This document shows, piece after piece, positions 10,948 to 22,900 of a DNA stretch of 64,000 bases (positions within the stretch are counted from its first letter, which is position 1; the number at the start of each line of letters is the position of its first letter). The stretch is from Halichondria panicea. Taxonomy: Eukaryota; Porifera; Demospongiae; Suberitida; Halichondriidae. The stretch lies in the NCBI RefSeq assembly GCF_963675165.1, contig NC_087392.1:2433001-2497000 (forward strand). The letters run 5' to 3'. The notes beneath the pieces were generated by a model, which saw only the letters and a program-made list of their open reading frames with translations, ran no database searches and was not told the origin of the DNA. The position numbers and the translations under genes were made by a program.

Positions 10948-13900
10948 TCAGCCAAACAATACTTTAAAGTATAACTGTAACCATGTCCATACAATTGCTA
11001 TTGCGCAACTGACTGAAGTCAAGAGAAGGGGCAAAAACTGTAATTGTTTGGTGAATGGAAGCAGCTCATGAAGAAAAATACAATAAGCTTGAATGAACAT
11101 TAGAAAGATCACATAAACCAGTTCAATCTTGGAAAGCCAAGGTTCATCTTCACGAGTTAAAACACTTTCTGGAGTTGTTTTCTCTCCTCCTTTAGGGTAA
11201 TGGAATCTACGAATGAAAATTTTCTACGAATAAAATATGGTGAAAGTGTGTGGAGTGTTATACATGTACCAGAACAGGTTAGTACCAGGACAGGTGTACA
11301 ATATTTTTGGCAGCAAATGGCCGCAGAATTTGCCGCAGACAAAACTAGCTCTCTACCTCTAATAATTATTAAATCAACAGTTAATTAAATTAGGGCAACA
11401 GCGGTGATAAGACTCCCGTTCTACCCATGTGGTCCTAACCAATGTATACAGCTGACAGATTGCGACAAACAACCAATTAAATGCAACCTGATGATTTCAA
11501 CAAGGGCTACTCAAAAGGACCCCGGTGGTGGAAGTAACTAGAGAAGAAAAATGCAGGACAGGGGGGACGTCGTGGGAACACAGCAGTACTCTAATAACAT
11601 TAACACAGTACGGAAGCCCCACTTGACCATATGACAATACACCTGACAGTACAGTGAGCTATCTGGGGCTTCATTCAAAACTAGAATACACTTAGAAGTG
11701 TTGCCTAGCAACAAAGTGGTATGATTCCAATACATAAACAACCAGCTGCAGTATGTTAAAGAGTGTTACGTCAGTTGCTACTTCATGCTTCATTCAAACA
11801 ATGGTTGCTATGATACAAACCAATTGACTGCAGTTAGCTGTGCTAATGAGCACTTAACTTAAGTGGTTCAAATCGCTGAATACCTGTAGTGTCTTTCAAG
11901 TACAAGAAGAGTTACCTGTAGTGTCTTTCAAGTACAAGAAGAGTCAATAGCGAGCAGAGGATGAAAAGAGATAGCTTAATAGGAGTCTCTGTATGAAGAA
12001 AATATAGCACAGATTACAATTCATTAATATTCTAGCATTTAATTTGTATATAAATTTCAGGCTGAAATCTTAACAGTAAGGCACAAAGGACATAAATACA
12101 CACATGTACGTACTCGTAAACATCACAATGCAATGCCAGAGAAGTGTAAAGTCATAAAAGTAAATGAATGCATGAGAATACACTTAGTGATGTTTATACA
12201 GCCTAATTAGTGTGACCAGATCATAGACTAGTTAGTGACCTTCAAGTCCTTGCAGGTGCACTTGTTGCACCTTAATATGATTAGTGAAATACGACCTTAA
12301 ATTCCAAATCATCAACTCAGAATGGGACTCAGCGGAAAACAGCCATACACCTAATTAATTCAATTACCCGCTGGTTTGTAGAGGAGCGGAAAGAGGGACA
12401 TGTGGCCAGCTGTTGACAGAACGAGAAAGATCCTAGCATAGCACCGCTTTTCCATAGCAAGAAAACTGCAAAAATTAAAGAACATAAAGGGTGCATGTAA
12501 ATTTAAAATTCAAAAAGCCCCTCTTTCACCATGCTGGCAGAGTGACCATCATGATAGCTTTCTCGTGAACGTGCCATCCAAAGAGAAAGGATGAATAGGC
12601 ACAGAGGATGAGAGCCTTCACAAAGTCAAGAGGTGTGGAAGGCCTCTTCCAGAGCTTGATCAGTGCAGGCTGCGAGGAAACACACAGAGCTGCTGAAACC
12701 AAACACTCGTAACTCATACATTACTCATACATATCTCAACAAAATTAATGAGGGTATAATAATTAGCTGCTAAAATTAATGTTAATTAACCACATCTACT
12801 AAATTTCAATTTTAAGTGGACTAATTTTTTGGTCAACAGCAGCCTCAAAGGCAATTACCAGCATGGCTGCAATGGTGAGGAGGAAAGTCACAGGTGGTGA
12901 GATTGAAGGGAGGACCTGGAAACTCATCTCTCCTACCAGACCTGACACCATGCTCGCAGCTGACACAGACACACCAAGCTGCCTACCTATAGGTGAATCA
13001 TGCAAGTCATGTAATAACCAGATTTTGAGCTTTTGTTTTTACAGGTGAATTTACAGGTGAAGTACGTAGCAACAGATGTGGTGTATAAAGCAGGCTGCAA
13101 CATGACCAAAGATCGTGTTGCTTATTTTGGTCAGATGATGACGGTAGATAATGGTGTGTAACCATTCTATTGAATAATTATTGTATTTTTAAATGTGTAT
13201 TATTGAAGCCATTTTCATTTTGTTCACACCAATTAATTGACCATTTGCTTACTTGCTCTGTATGTTGAACCACCTGTTGCTAAGATACAGTAAAGCTAAA
13301 GCCATTTAGTATTGTGAACATGTGAACACACTCACCAACCACAGCTGCCACTTTGTCTACCAGACTATAGAGTGCCCAAACGTTGGGAGCCCAGTAGGCG
13401 TGGCATAGTCCCCTCTTGAACGGGAACAGTCGCGAGATCACCTGGCCCATTTGACCCTGTGATAACCAAGCAACTATCATTGACTGGAAACTACAATATT
13501 GTAATTTCTAAGCATTTAAAAGCCGCAACTCATTATTTAATGAGTTGTGGCTTTTAAATGCTTAAACAAATCTTACATCCCTAGTTCTATATACACTGTA
13601 GCTCTAGAGAGAGTATCAGAGGAATTATATTGAACTACAATAAAATACTCAGCCTCACCAGGTAAAGAAATGGTCCAAATGAGACGAGAAAAACGATGAT
13701 CACCAACGCTCCTAATTTTACAAACTTTACCACATCAAAATTCACAAAAGAAGGAGTTCTAATCGCATTGTCTTGCCCTTTTGTATGTCTGTGCTTGAAG
13801 CAGTAGTGTTTGAGAAGGTAGACAAAGTAAGCTGGGGCCACGTAAGCAAAGATATGCTTGAAATTTAATAAACACGCAAACCAGAAGGCACCTGCCAAGC

Positions 13901-16193
13901 AGCGACCCTGAAAGCATGTTACATATAGTTACACAACAGGACCATAGGAATAATGTTACATATAGTTACACATAGTTACACATAGTTACACAACAGGACC
14001 ATGGAAATGTGTGAGCGTCTGCAATTATAAGAGAGTGTATAAACCACTATCAGCCCATGTGTTGCTATGCAACTGAAATATAATCCGCCTTGATTGTACA
14101 GGTGGCTATAATGGGCCCTCAGCCAATAATTGTGCTGGCCACAGTACAAACATATTTAGAGCACGCAGCTGACACCACATTTGTACCTGCAGGATTCGGA
14201 CCACTGATAATAGTAGGAGACCGAACAGTAAGCCATTGTACTGAAAGTGAATGTCTTTTGTGATGTCAAAGTTACAAACAAACAAACAAAGTATTATATG
14301 GCACAAAAATACTCACTTCACCAGAAGCACCTCCTTCTACGAGGTATAGATGAAGTGTGTGCATGCATGGTTTGATTTCCTAGTATCCAAACCTAGCAAG
14401 TGCCAACAATTCACTGTATAATAATTCCAACGTAATTAGCGAGGATACGATCCACAACTAGTAGTCCATAGTTGAGTAGAAGGAGAACTGCCAGTGTGGA
14501 GGTGGGTCGTACCGGGCTGATCTTGTCTCTAGGCAACTTGTCATACCTGCAGGATGGAGTACCGAATTTAAAGGCCCTGCGTGTACATATAATTTTAATT
14601 AGTGAGATGCCCAGAGGCTACATCCAGCACTTAACTAAACTGGATAAGCCATACCAATTTTTTATGTTTATGTGCTAGGGTGCACGGGTCAATTAAGGTG
14701 AGGGTAAAAATATGGTATAGGGTCAAGAACATAGTTAACTCTATGACGGTTGCCTGAATTTTAATGACAGAGTGGTGAATGTGATTGGCAAGACAGCTTA
14801 CTCCAGTACGGCATAGAGGAGCACAAGATCAGTGACACTGACAGAGAGTCTCTGAAAGAGGATACAGGACGAAGCGCTGTAGCTGAGGCTGTCCAGCTGT
14901 ACTATCAGAGGGTCCACCAGCGCAGCTAGCTGGGAGAGGAGGAACTCAAACCAAGCAAAGAAGGGTGGGTAGTCCAGTGTCCACTCTGACGTGGCCTATG
15001 AGGGGAGGGGGCATGTGTGTGCACAGTTACATACATGTACGTGTGTATGTATAATGTGTGTGAATGTATTATAATAATAGTCCTGGAATGGATTATACTG
15101 TGATGTAGGGTGGATTATACTGTGATGTAGGATGGATTATACTGTGATGTAGGATGGATTATACTGTGATGTAGGTCTATACATGTACCGTATATGCTTG
15201 ATCAGAGGCCGCGGCTACTACATGTTTCATTTTGTTGGCAAAGGAGGCTACAATTCGAGAGAGGCGTTTAATCCTTAGGTCTAACACTCCAGCAAATGCA
15301 ATCACCTTCAGGTTGCTATTTTCACCTGGGGCACAAACTTGAACTCTGCCATGAGAAAGTCTTTCTAAAGCACTAAAAGCTGCTACCTAGCTAGCTGCTA
15401 GTATTAATATGGCTGCCACGTGCAGAAATGCTAGAGTCAAAGTTCACTGAGGCTATTATTTGAGAGCGGCTACTAAATGTTTAATTTTGCTGGCAAATGA
15501 GGCTACTATTTGAGAGCGGCATTTAGTCAAGAGTGGCCTCTGATCAAGCATACACGGTATTTACCATCTTCAATCATACTAAGAAGGTAAATAAATATTC
15601 GATTTAATGGGACACTTTTAAATAACTACAAAGCCATAGGTCGCTTCTTTTAAGGTTGAACATTATGTTGAAGTCTTTGTGTCGCATATTTAGGGGTTGC
15701 AGGAGGTCGGTCAAGGTTACTCTGCTAGCCTCGATTCCAGGCCGCTTGTCGAGGCTAGAGATGGCTACTTATTTTGACCTTTAGGATGCGACATAAAAAT
15801 TTAAGTGAAGCAGTCGCTAACTTTCAGAGGTCATAAAATTGCCTAGATCGAGGGTGTCGCATATTTTGAGGGTCACCTTAATCAAATAAATAACAAAAAG
15901 CATGTGTATACGAAGTTTGGGTACATAGATCAGTCAATAAATGGGCATGGTATACTCATTGCAAACTCACCTCGTAATACCATTTTGACAGCGGTAGTGA
16001 GTGTGTGATGGCCAGCCAGTTCCGGTGGACCTCAAAGTCAGTCGACCTGCTACAGGTGGAGTATCTGAGTGGCATGGCATCATGAGGTTGAAAATTATGT
16101 CACTTACTAGGCAGGTATCAGTAGGATCTTGATACAGGTGGCTGCAAGAAACACACCAACAGGAAAACTGTACCTCCATGACCTCAATTCCAT
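10948..16193 (-). CDS. ALG8: Dolichyl-P-Glc: Glc1Man9GlcNAc2-PP-dolichol alpha-1,3-glucosyltransferase
   Basis: ER polytopic enzyme adding the second glucose to the N-glycan lipid precursor (family GT57). Twelve exons: 16193-16108, 16049-15971, 14995-14802, 14546-14449, 14254-14187, 13907-13659, 13456-13336, 12986-12859, 12669-12530, 12465-12368, 11988-11916, 11164-10948. Phases are continuous, giving 516 aa (human ALG8 is about 526). Diagnostic strings in order: [38 protein letters not shown] (luminal Asp-containing GT57 signature), [67 protein letters not shown] and [12 protein letters not shown] near the C-terminus. Many hydrophobic helices are visible. Exon 12 uses the acceptor after CCAGAAAG to hold phase. 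Exon 11 has a duplicated donor (see repeat). The gene is divergent from SHQ1 across 220 bp. Confidence 0.93.
11881..11945 (-). repeat. 32-bp tandem duplication spanning the ALG8 exon 11 donor
   Basis: The segment TACCTGTAGTGTCTTTCAAG plus TACAAGAAGAGT occurs twice in a row (period 32), duplicating the last coding bases of exon 11 with its GT donor. The upstream donor (exon end 11916) keeps the frame into exon 12. The downstream one (exon end 11884) would read through an in-frame TAA. So a single site is functional unless alternative splicing makes a truncated product. Confidence 0.8.
13510..13563. repeat. 54-bp near-perfect palindrome in ALG8 intron 6
   Basis: The arm AAGCATTTAAAAGCC followed by GCAACTCATTA is mirrored by TAATGAGTTGTGGC then TTTTAAATGCTT, with one mismatch. 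Stem arms of about 26 bp have almost no loop. It is the shortest and most perfect hairpin in the window: a candidate mini-MITE or cruciform-forming sequence between exons 6 and 7. Confidence 0.85.
15089..15175. repeat. 22-bp minisatellite, four units
   Basis: The unit TGGATTATACTGTGATGTAG plus two variable bases is repeated four times in intron 2 of ALG8. Copies are nearly identical, implying recent expansion. Confidence 0.85.
15186..15559. mobile_element. MITE-like element, TACCGTATATGCTTGATCAG ends
   Basis: The left end TACCGTATATGCTTGATCAG with AGGCC is mirrored by GGCCTCTGATCAAGCATAC plus ACGGTA at the right. Subterminal repeats (GGCTACTA..., GAGAGCGGC) recur inside. It lies in ALG8 intron 2 and has no coding capacity. 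It shares its outermost TACCGTAT with several unrelated elements in this window. Confidence 0.75.
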
Positions 16194-16413
16194 CCTCCTT
16201 CACTCTCAGTGAAACATGATAGAGTTAGATTAGCCTCGATTCCAGGCCGCTCTCAATTGAGAAAGACGTGAGAGGGGCTGGGATCGAGGCTAGAGTTAGA
16301 TCTATCTATGAGGTCAAAGTACAACTAAGGTCATGTAAAAGTTTATTACACCTGTACAACATGTAATAACAAGGCTGAAGCCTAGCACAGCCTATATATA
16401 TCTTCTAATCAAT
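16194..16413. promoter_or_regulatory. Bidirectional promoter region, ALG8 / SHQ1
   Basis: 220 bp separate the divergent start codons. Within it, 16,234-16,297 is an inverted-repeat element: TAGCCTCGATTCCAGGCCGC faces GGGATCGAGGCTA. No TATA box is placed convincingly for either gene. Promoter function is inferred from position. Confidence 0.5.
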
Positions 16414-19400
16414 ATGCTGACACCATCTTTTAATATTATACAAGATGAGCAGTTTGTGATTGTGAATATCAGAGTTCCCTACGTGAAGGTAGGCCTTTGT
16501 CAGTGTTCTAGAATTCTACCAAGATTCTACCCAGGCCCATGGCATGGTCCACCAGCTCCACCCATCATGAATAATTGTTGCAGATATCTGAGGCTGAGTT
16601 TCACATCAATGGCTGTGAGTTCAAGTTCTTCTGCAAGCCATACTTCCTCAGGTACCTTAATGTGCACAATGCAACTCATTGCTTTGTTTGAGTACACAAT
16701 TACAGTTTACCTGTACTGTTACATCCGTATCCACCGCTACAGGCTGCACTTACCGGGTCAGGTGACTGAGGATGGAAGGGAGAAAGCTGTGTTTGACATA
16801 GAAAAAGGTCATTCGTTCATCTATAATTCTTTTCTCCTATCCTTTGCGTCACTTTTATTTTCTCTTTTATTACCTCTAGGTAGCGTGACGGTACACCTGC
16901 CCAAGCTGCAATCTGGAGAGCATTTTGACAATCTGGGCATGCTCACCACTCTTCTATCTAAGAAACCAGCAAAGGCCACCCAGAGCCAGAAACCCCTCAT
17001 TGAGGTCATTGGAGCAAATGGTTTGTATTACATGGCACCATACAGTCTGATCTTTCTTGGTATACTAGTATGTCTGTGTGTCTGTGTCTGTGTCTGTATC
17101 TGTTTCTATCACACTTCCTCCTGCACTTTGTTCCGTTCAGTGAGGGATAGCTGCTCGAGTGAGTCGGAAGATGACATTGACTGGCAGGCGGAGCAAATAC
17201 TTTCTGAGGACCACCCACTAAACCACACCCCCTCCCTCATGCCTAACGCTATTGCCTATGGATTTGCCAACCAACACAGTGGTGTCTTTTTAAAGCTACA
17301 GGTTCGAATACTAGATTTAGCTAGTTATCTAATCTCCTGAATAAATGATATTCCTAGTCAAAAGTAATAGCAAATGTTCTTTTGTCGCTTAGGTAAGTAC
17401 TACTGAATGTTTGTTGAATGTGTGATTTGTTTAGGAGGAGATTCCAAGTATAATTGACTGTCCTGATCCAGATCACATGACATCATATGAGCGAAGACTG
17501 GCACGTATTGCTCAGGAGGAGATAAGCTTCAGCCCGGACCACTACCTGTAGGCTGTACGATATGCAAAGTGTAGTGTGTATTCCTGTTTTTGTTGTAGGG
17601 CTGATCTCATGGACAATGATGTAATGGATAGCCTGCTAAAGTTTGAACCTGCCTGGAAGAACGAACTGACTAGGTGGAAAGAAATGAAAGATCAAGTGTC
17701 TCAAAATACAAGTGCTTCAGTGAAGTGAGTTGCTTGCTGTAATGATGAAATTAATGTACTAAATTTTTATTTTTAGGCCATCCAAGCCCACTGAGGCTGG
17801 TCAAGAAATAGGTAAGATGTTGATTTGTAAGGTATTTTAGTAATACTTCTACCTATTATAATTATTATTATTACAGTGCCATTTTCACAATCTGAAAGGG
17901 AAAAACTGAAAGACCTCCCAAACAAGGACTGTATCCCCAACACCTATGTTACTTACAATTATACACATTTACTGGATGTTGCACGTATCACATGTGTGTA
18001 TATGTATGTGATACGTGCAAAAATATAACGTGTACGTTATATTTATTGTGTGCAACTGTCCTTATCTCCTCCCAAGATCTCCTCGACAAGGCATCCTCGA
18101 GGTGCCTCTATCTCGGACTGATTGACATCATCTTTGCCTTTGCCTACAATCATCGCACGACTGAGGGAGAGGGAAATGTGAGACATATACTTTCATTACT
18201 CATCCCACATGTGCACCCATTGTTATCGTGTCAATGTACTCACAAACACCATCAAACTGTTGCGCACGGTCCTTGATACAGCGTACAATGTACGTAATTC
18301 TACCTGCACTGAGTACTTGTTACTAGTATATACATTATATATACAGCATTGTCCCTCTTTCAGGTTGAATCTGCCTGGACAGTGTGTAAACTAAGCCCCA
18401 CCCTCTCGTGGCTCGAGGTTCATCGAGGGAGTGTGCACGATGTCGTCTGCAACTGTCTCCGACGCTCACTTTGCTACCCGCTCTACCGACACTGGCAGCT
18501 CACTCTCACTGTCCTGCAAGACACCAGGGACATCTTCAGACTAGGTGGGTGGATTAGTCGTAGGAGTGATTTCTTGGTAACTCGTTATCAATAACACCTG
18601 CTCCCATAATTATTTAATACATAGTCTAGACAGAAACCATTAATTTACAGTTTTGTGTTTCAGAAACCATGCAGTGTAGTGTAGTGTGTTCTCCAAATAA
18701 ATTGCTGCCCTGAGAATCTATTTAATTAGATGGTTAATTACTGTACTCTTATTCTGTACTACAGGGAGGAGAAAGCTGCTTCAGTCTCTGTTGTCAGTAC
18801 ACCACGCCCTGAACTCCTCTGAACCCTACTATGTTCTCAACAACCTCTACATCACGGACTACTGTGTATGGGTGCAGACAGCAAGCGTCAGACAGATACA
18901 GTCATTGGCGGACGATTTAGATGAGGTGTGTGCCTGTTCTACAATATGTGGCTATACTTAGATCCTTATGGCATCTTGCTACCATGTTGCCCATCCCACC
19001 CCACACACACATACATGTACGTGATGTAGTACCAGCCTGGCTCTAAAACTATATAACTAGAGCACTGAAGTGCAAACCCTCAGCATTAATTTGGGGTTTA
19101 GTGTAAATCTTTTGAGTCAAGTCGGTGTGTACATCTAGGCCAATGCAGGTTCAAGCTTCTTAGCTTCTGCTCACTTTTATTCGACAACGAAGCTTTAACA
19201 TCAAAATCTGCCAAATTTAAAACTACTTCTCCATAAATCTAGTACTTTGGCTAGGAGAAACCTTCGTAGAGATTTTAAATCAGAAACCCTGTTGTGTTGA
19301 GGCTATTCATTGTACTAACACAGCATCCAGGTGAGCAGACTCAGAATATTCAGACCGACATACAGACAGACTGACCGACTACTATAACCCGAGCCGCTGT

Positions 19401-19863
19401 GGCGCGGCCTCGGGTTAATTATAGTCTCAAGGTTATAGTGTGGTATATGCACCCACATTTATTATTAGAGCCCCTCTCTGTGTAGGTTTGTGTGCCCAAA
19501 AAGTCACTGGGTTGGGAGCTGGATGAGCTAGAAGCAGCTGCTCAACTAGTTCTGGAGAGTTCGACCAACTCAGGCAGTGAACAAGAAAACTCCAGTGAGG
19601 ACAGCAGTAGTGAGTCTAGTGAAGAGAGTTGTGAGGGGTCCTCAAGTGCAGATGAAGATGAAAGTGAGACCAGTGCAATAGACGAATCTAAACAGAATTG
19701 TTTTGACAGTGAAGAAGCTGTTGCTAGCAAAACTGATAGTGCTGAGCAACAAGCGCAAAACGTATCCAATGAACAACAAGGTCTAACTTTAATTTCTCCC
19801 GCTCGACAAACCACACCTAGTTTGCTAGAGCAACTTGTTAATCTCAGTATTCAAAATCAATAA
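16414..19863 (+). CDS. SHQ1: H/ACA RNP assembly factor SHQ1
   Basis: Chaperone that holds dyskerin/NAP57 before H/ACA snoRNP assembly. Thirteen exons: 16414-16488, 16584-16651, 16743-16807, 16880-17020, 17141-17301, 17435-17547, 17599-17724, 17777-17811, 17877-17930, 18077-18177, 18364-18544, 18765-18925, 19486-19863; 552 aa in continuous phase (human 577). An N-terminal CS (HSP20-like) domain runs from MLTPSFNIIQDEQF through FHINGCEFKFFCKPYFLR. Then come AIAYGFANQHSGV, SFSPDHYLADL, and the SHQ1 helical domain with YLLDKASSRC, ESAWTVCKLSPTLSWLE, LCYPLYRHW and LYITDYCVWVQ. The C-terminal exon is an acidic Ser/Glu tract with an LGWELDELEAAAQLVL helix, typical of the family. The start codon opens the conserved CS domain. 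Confidence 0.95.
17979..18044. repeat. Paired hairpins in SHQ1 intron 9
   Basis: TTGCACGTATCACAT (17,979-17,993) faces ATGTGATACGTGCAA (18,006-18,020). It is followed directly by a 24-bp palindrome AAATATAACGT-GT-ACGTTATATTT. Both are perfect stems. They lie in the SHQ1 intron between exons 9 and 10; the function is unknown. Confidence 0.8.
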
Positions 19864-19931
19864 TTCCGATTATGTGGCATAATTATACAATGGTGAGGGA
19901 ATGAATATTTTTAAGTGTTTGTCCTATAAGG

Positions 19932-22900
19932 TCAAGTGTGATGTGCCATGGCTGTGCTAAAGTATTTGTTGTAGTCGACTCTTAGCAGCAGCTGGGCCAG
20001 GTGAGAGGAGGACTGGTGACTGTGCACGCTCGATACAATACGGAAGAAATAAGAGGCTTGTCGGTTGAAGTCTTTTGTAATGCGATCCATCTTCTCTTTG
20101 TCTTGGGGTGTGAGAGAGAGGTCACTCCTGCCTTCGATGACTGAGTTGAATGAGTTACAAAGGCCAGTGATCTCCAGTACGCACTGGTGCACCTGAATGG
20201 GGGGGGGGGGGGAATACACTTTTCATGAACAATTCAAGAAATTCTTGTGTGTAAACTGTTAGGCATTGAGCCTCGATCAGGCTTAACTAGCATGAAACTG
20301 TTTAAGCACAGTTATGTATACGTACATGCATGTATGATTGCTGGATGCACACAGTACAACCATTGTGTCTTTCATAATAAAAATGGTGTAGATCTCGTTT
20401 TATGGTTTCCTTCCATTCCTACTTACTGTTGGCTGTGTCAAGAAGAGCTGTGACTGAATGGCAGTGACGAAGCTCTCGTGAGCATGTTTAATAGACTCGA
20501 AGTCGTGGGTGGAGTTAACCTTTTCCAATAGCACGGAGAACTGAGACTCTAGCACATCCACCTACATCAATGTGTGTGCGTGTGGATGAGGGGGAGGGGT
20601 GGACTGTGCTGCATACATAAGTAAAATTAACATCTGTGCCTCAGCCACATCAAACAAAACCATAAACTGCCTTAGAACATCAACTTTAACCACCAACACA
20701 CATACCTGCACATAGTACAGGAGGCTATCAACGAGGAAGCCCATGTGTGTCCTGAGTTCACTGACCCGCCTCAACTCGTCCACCCTCTCCCGGTGCTGCA
20801 TAAAGACGGTCCAGCTCTGCTGCAGTCTGATTTGAGTACGTCGTAGCAGCAACAGGAACTGGAATATAGTGTTGTATCTGGGTGGAGAAACAAACACTGA
20901 TCGTTTTTTGGGTAACAATGGAGAGGATGTTGCTTGCATCATTGTGGGTGTATCATAACATTTTTAGTTCACATGCATAAATAAAGTTTAGAGCAACGTT
21001 TAGAGCAATGCTACCATATAATGGGCAGTCATGAATTCTCATGAATTGTGGTTGATTTTCTCATACGTCGTTCAGGGAGAGTACTAGCAATAATAAACAC
21101 TTACTTTTCTAGTATCAGTGGTGTAAAGAGAATGTGCAGGGGCCATTCTACAGTGTGGGACATTCCGAGGAGTTGCCACGCCTCTTTCACACCCTCACCA
21201 CGCCCACCATCTCCCCTCGGGGCTCTAGTCTGAGGCAGGGTGAGTTGAAACTGCTTCATCAGCTCCTCTTTTTCTATGTTCACCTTCAGCATGGCCTGCT
21301 GAAATGCCACATTCACATCTGAGTAGTGAGTTTGTGTGTGTATGTGTGTGGGGGGGGGAGTTGTATTTACAAATTCATTAAGACTACTGCACACAATGGT
21401 AAACTATCCACACGTTCTGAGTGGTAAAAACATTCTGAAAAACTGCACAAACTGTGGGTACATTGTGTGTACATTAGTATTACAGTACCATGACTGGTGG
21501 TGGGTGTGGGTGGAGACTTGAGGAACGAATGAGCAAGATCGAAGAATGTCAAGAACAGTTCTCCTCGTCCCAGTAGAAAGAAATCCTTGATAACCTACAC
21601 AACAGATATAACATTTGTATAACATTTGTAACACTGTATGTGCATGTACATGTATGTGTGGGTATAACTAACAGTGCACACATTCATTCATAGGGGATCA
21701 AGATGCATATATATCACAAACACCAAGTTAAAGCTTGCCAAAAGTGTAGCCCAGTCACCTGGAGGTGTGCCACAAGACCCGAGTCCTCTACCAACAGTTT
21801 CCAGAGTCGCTCAGCCACACTGTCTCGTATCCTATCCACAGCACTCTCGAAGTCCCTCAGTTTGAACACTGGCTCCCTCCGTAAGTCAGCAAACAGCTGG
21901 CTGAACCGGAGCTGGTCAGACCTCAACTCAGAACCTGGGATGGAGAACATCAATTTTTTGGGAGAATATGCCCTACTAATAAAACGATGACTACATTATA
22001 CTGTGCTAGTTGGACGTGGCCCAATCTTCTGTTAAGAAAGGAGGTCGGGTTTCAAGCTAATGCCAGGATTTGTCTGGATAGACACTAGAATGATACTAGT
22101 ATCATACGTACATGTACATTATGTTAAACTGCTGACACACCTTATTTCGTCGTTCTTACAACCCTGCACTTTACCAGACCTAATACATGTTATGATGTAG
22201 TAGAACTATCCCCTCTAACACTTCACCATGGATACTAGCCAACGTGGTTACTTTTAACTATACAGTGGAACCTCCATAAAACGGACACCATTGGGGAACA
22301 GCCTTTTGGCCGTTATAGAGAGGTGGTTTTCCTTGGGAGGTTTCGATTGCCAGCTATGTATGCTCTATGAGTCATTTCTTGTTGCAAATGAATCCTTTTG
22401 CTAACTGCTTCTACAAGCTTTAAAAAGGCTGTAGAGACACGCTACAGCTAGGTTTTTACGATTGTGCAAAATAATTCTATCTCAGCAATAATTTTATGGG
22501 TGTGGCTGTCCATTCTGGGAGGTTATTTTCCATTGCTAAAGCTGGTTAGGGACTAGAAAGCTGCTCGTTATACGGAGTAGAGAGGTGGTCGTTCCTGAGA
22601 GGTTGCCTTACATTGAAATCATTGTAGTTTCAATCCGGACCTGAGCTCTTGGGCGTTATATAGCGCGTGGTTGCTCTTCGGAGGTGGTCGTTAATGGATG
22701 TTCCACTGTAGATATATTATATACTGTGCTTTACCAGACCGTAAGATGCTATTAGTAGAACAATCCCCTCGAACACTTCAACAATGTCGGAGGTCAGTGG
22801 CTCACATACCTGCAACAGTTAACAGGGTAGACAGATCACGTTTGCCATGAGCTCTCATTTGGAATATCCGAACAGCCTCGCCCACAAACAGGATCTAGAA

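Noticed and set aside
11538-11741. Minus-strand open frame first considered as ALG8 C-terminal exon
   Set aside because: Does not match ALG8 and does not splice in phase; the real terminal exon was found at 11164-10948.
19542-19814. Minus-strand 90-codon frame at the SHQ1 3' end
   Set aside because: Antisense of the acidic Ser/Glu-rich SHQ1 tail; composition explained by that.
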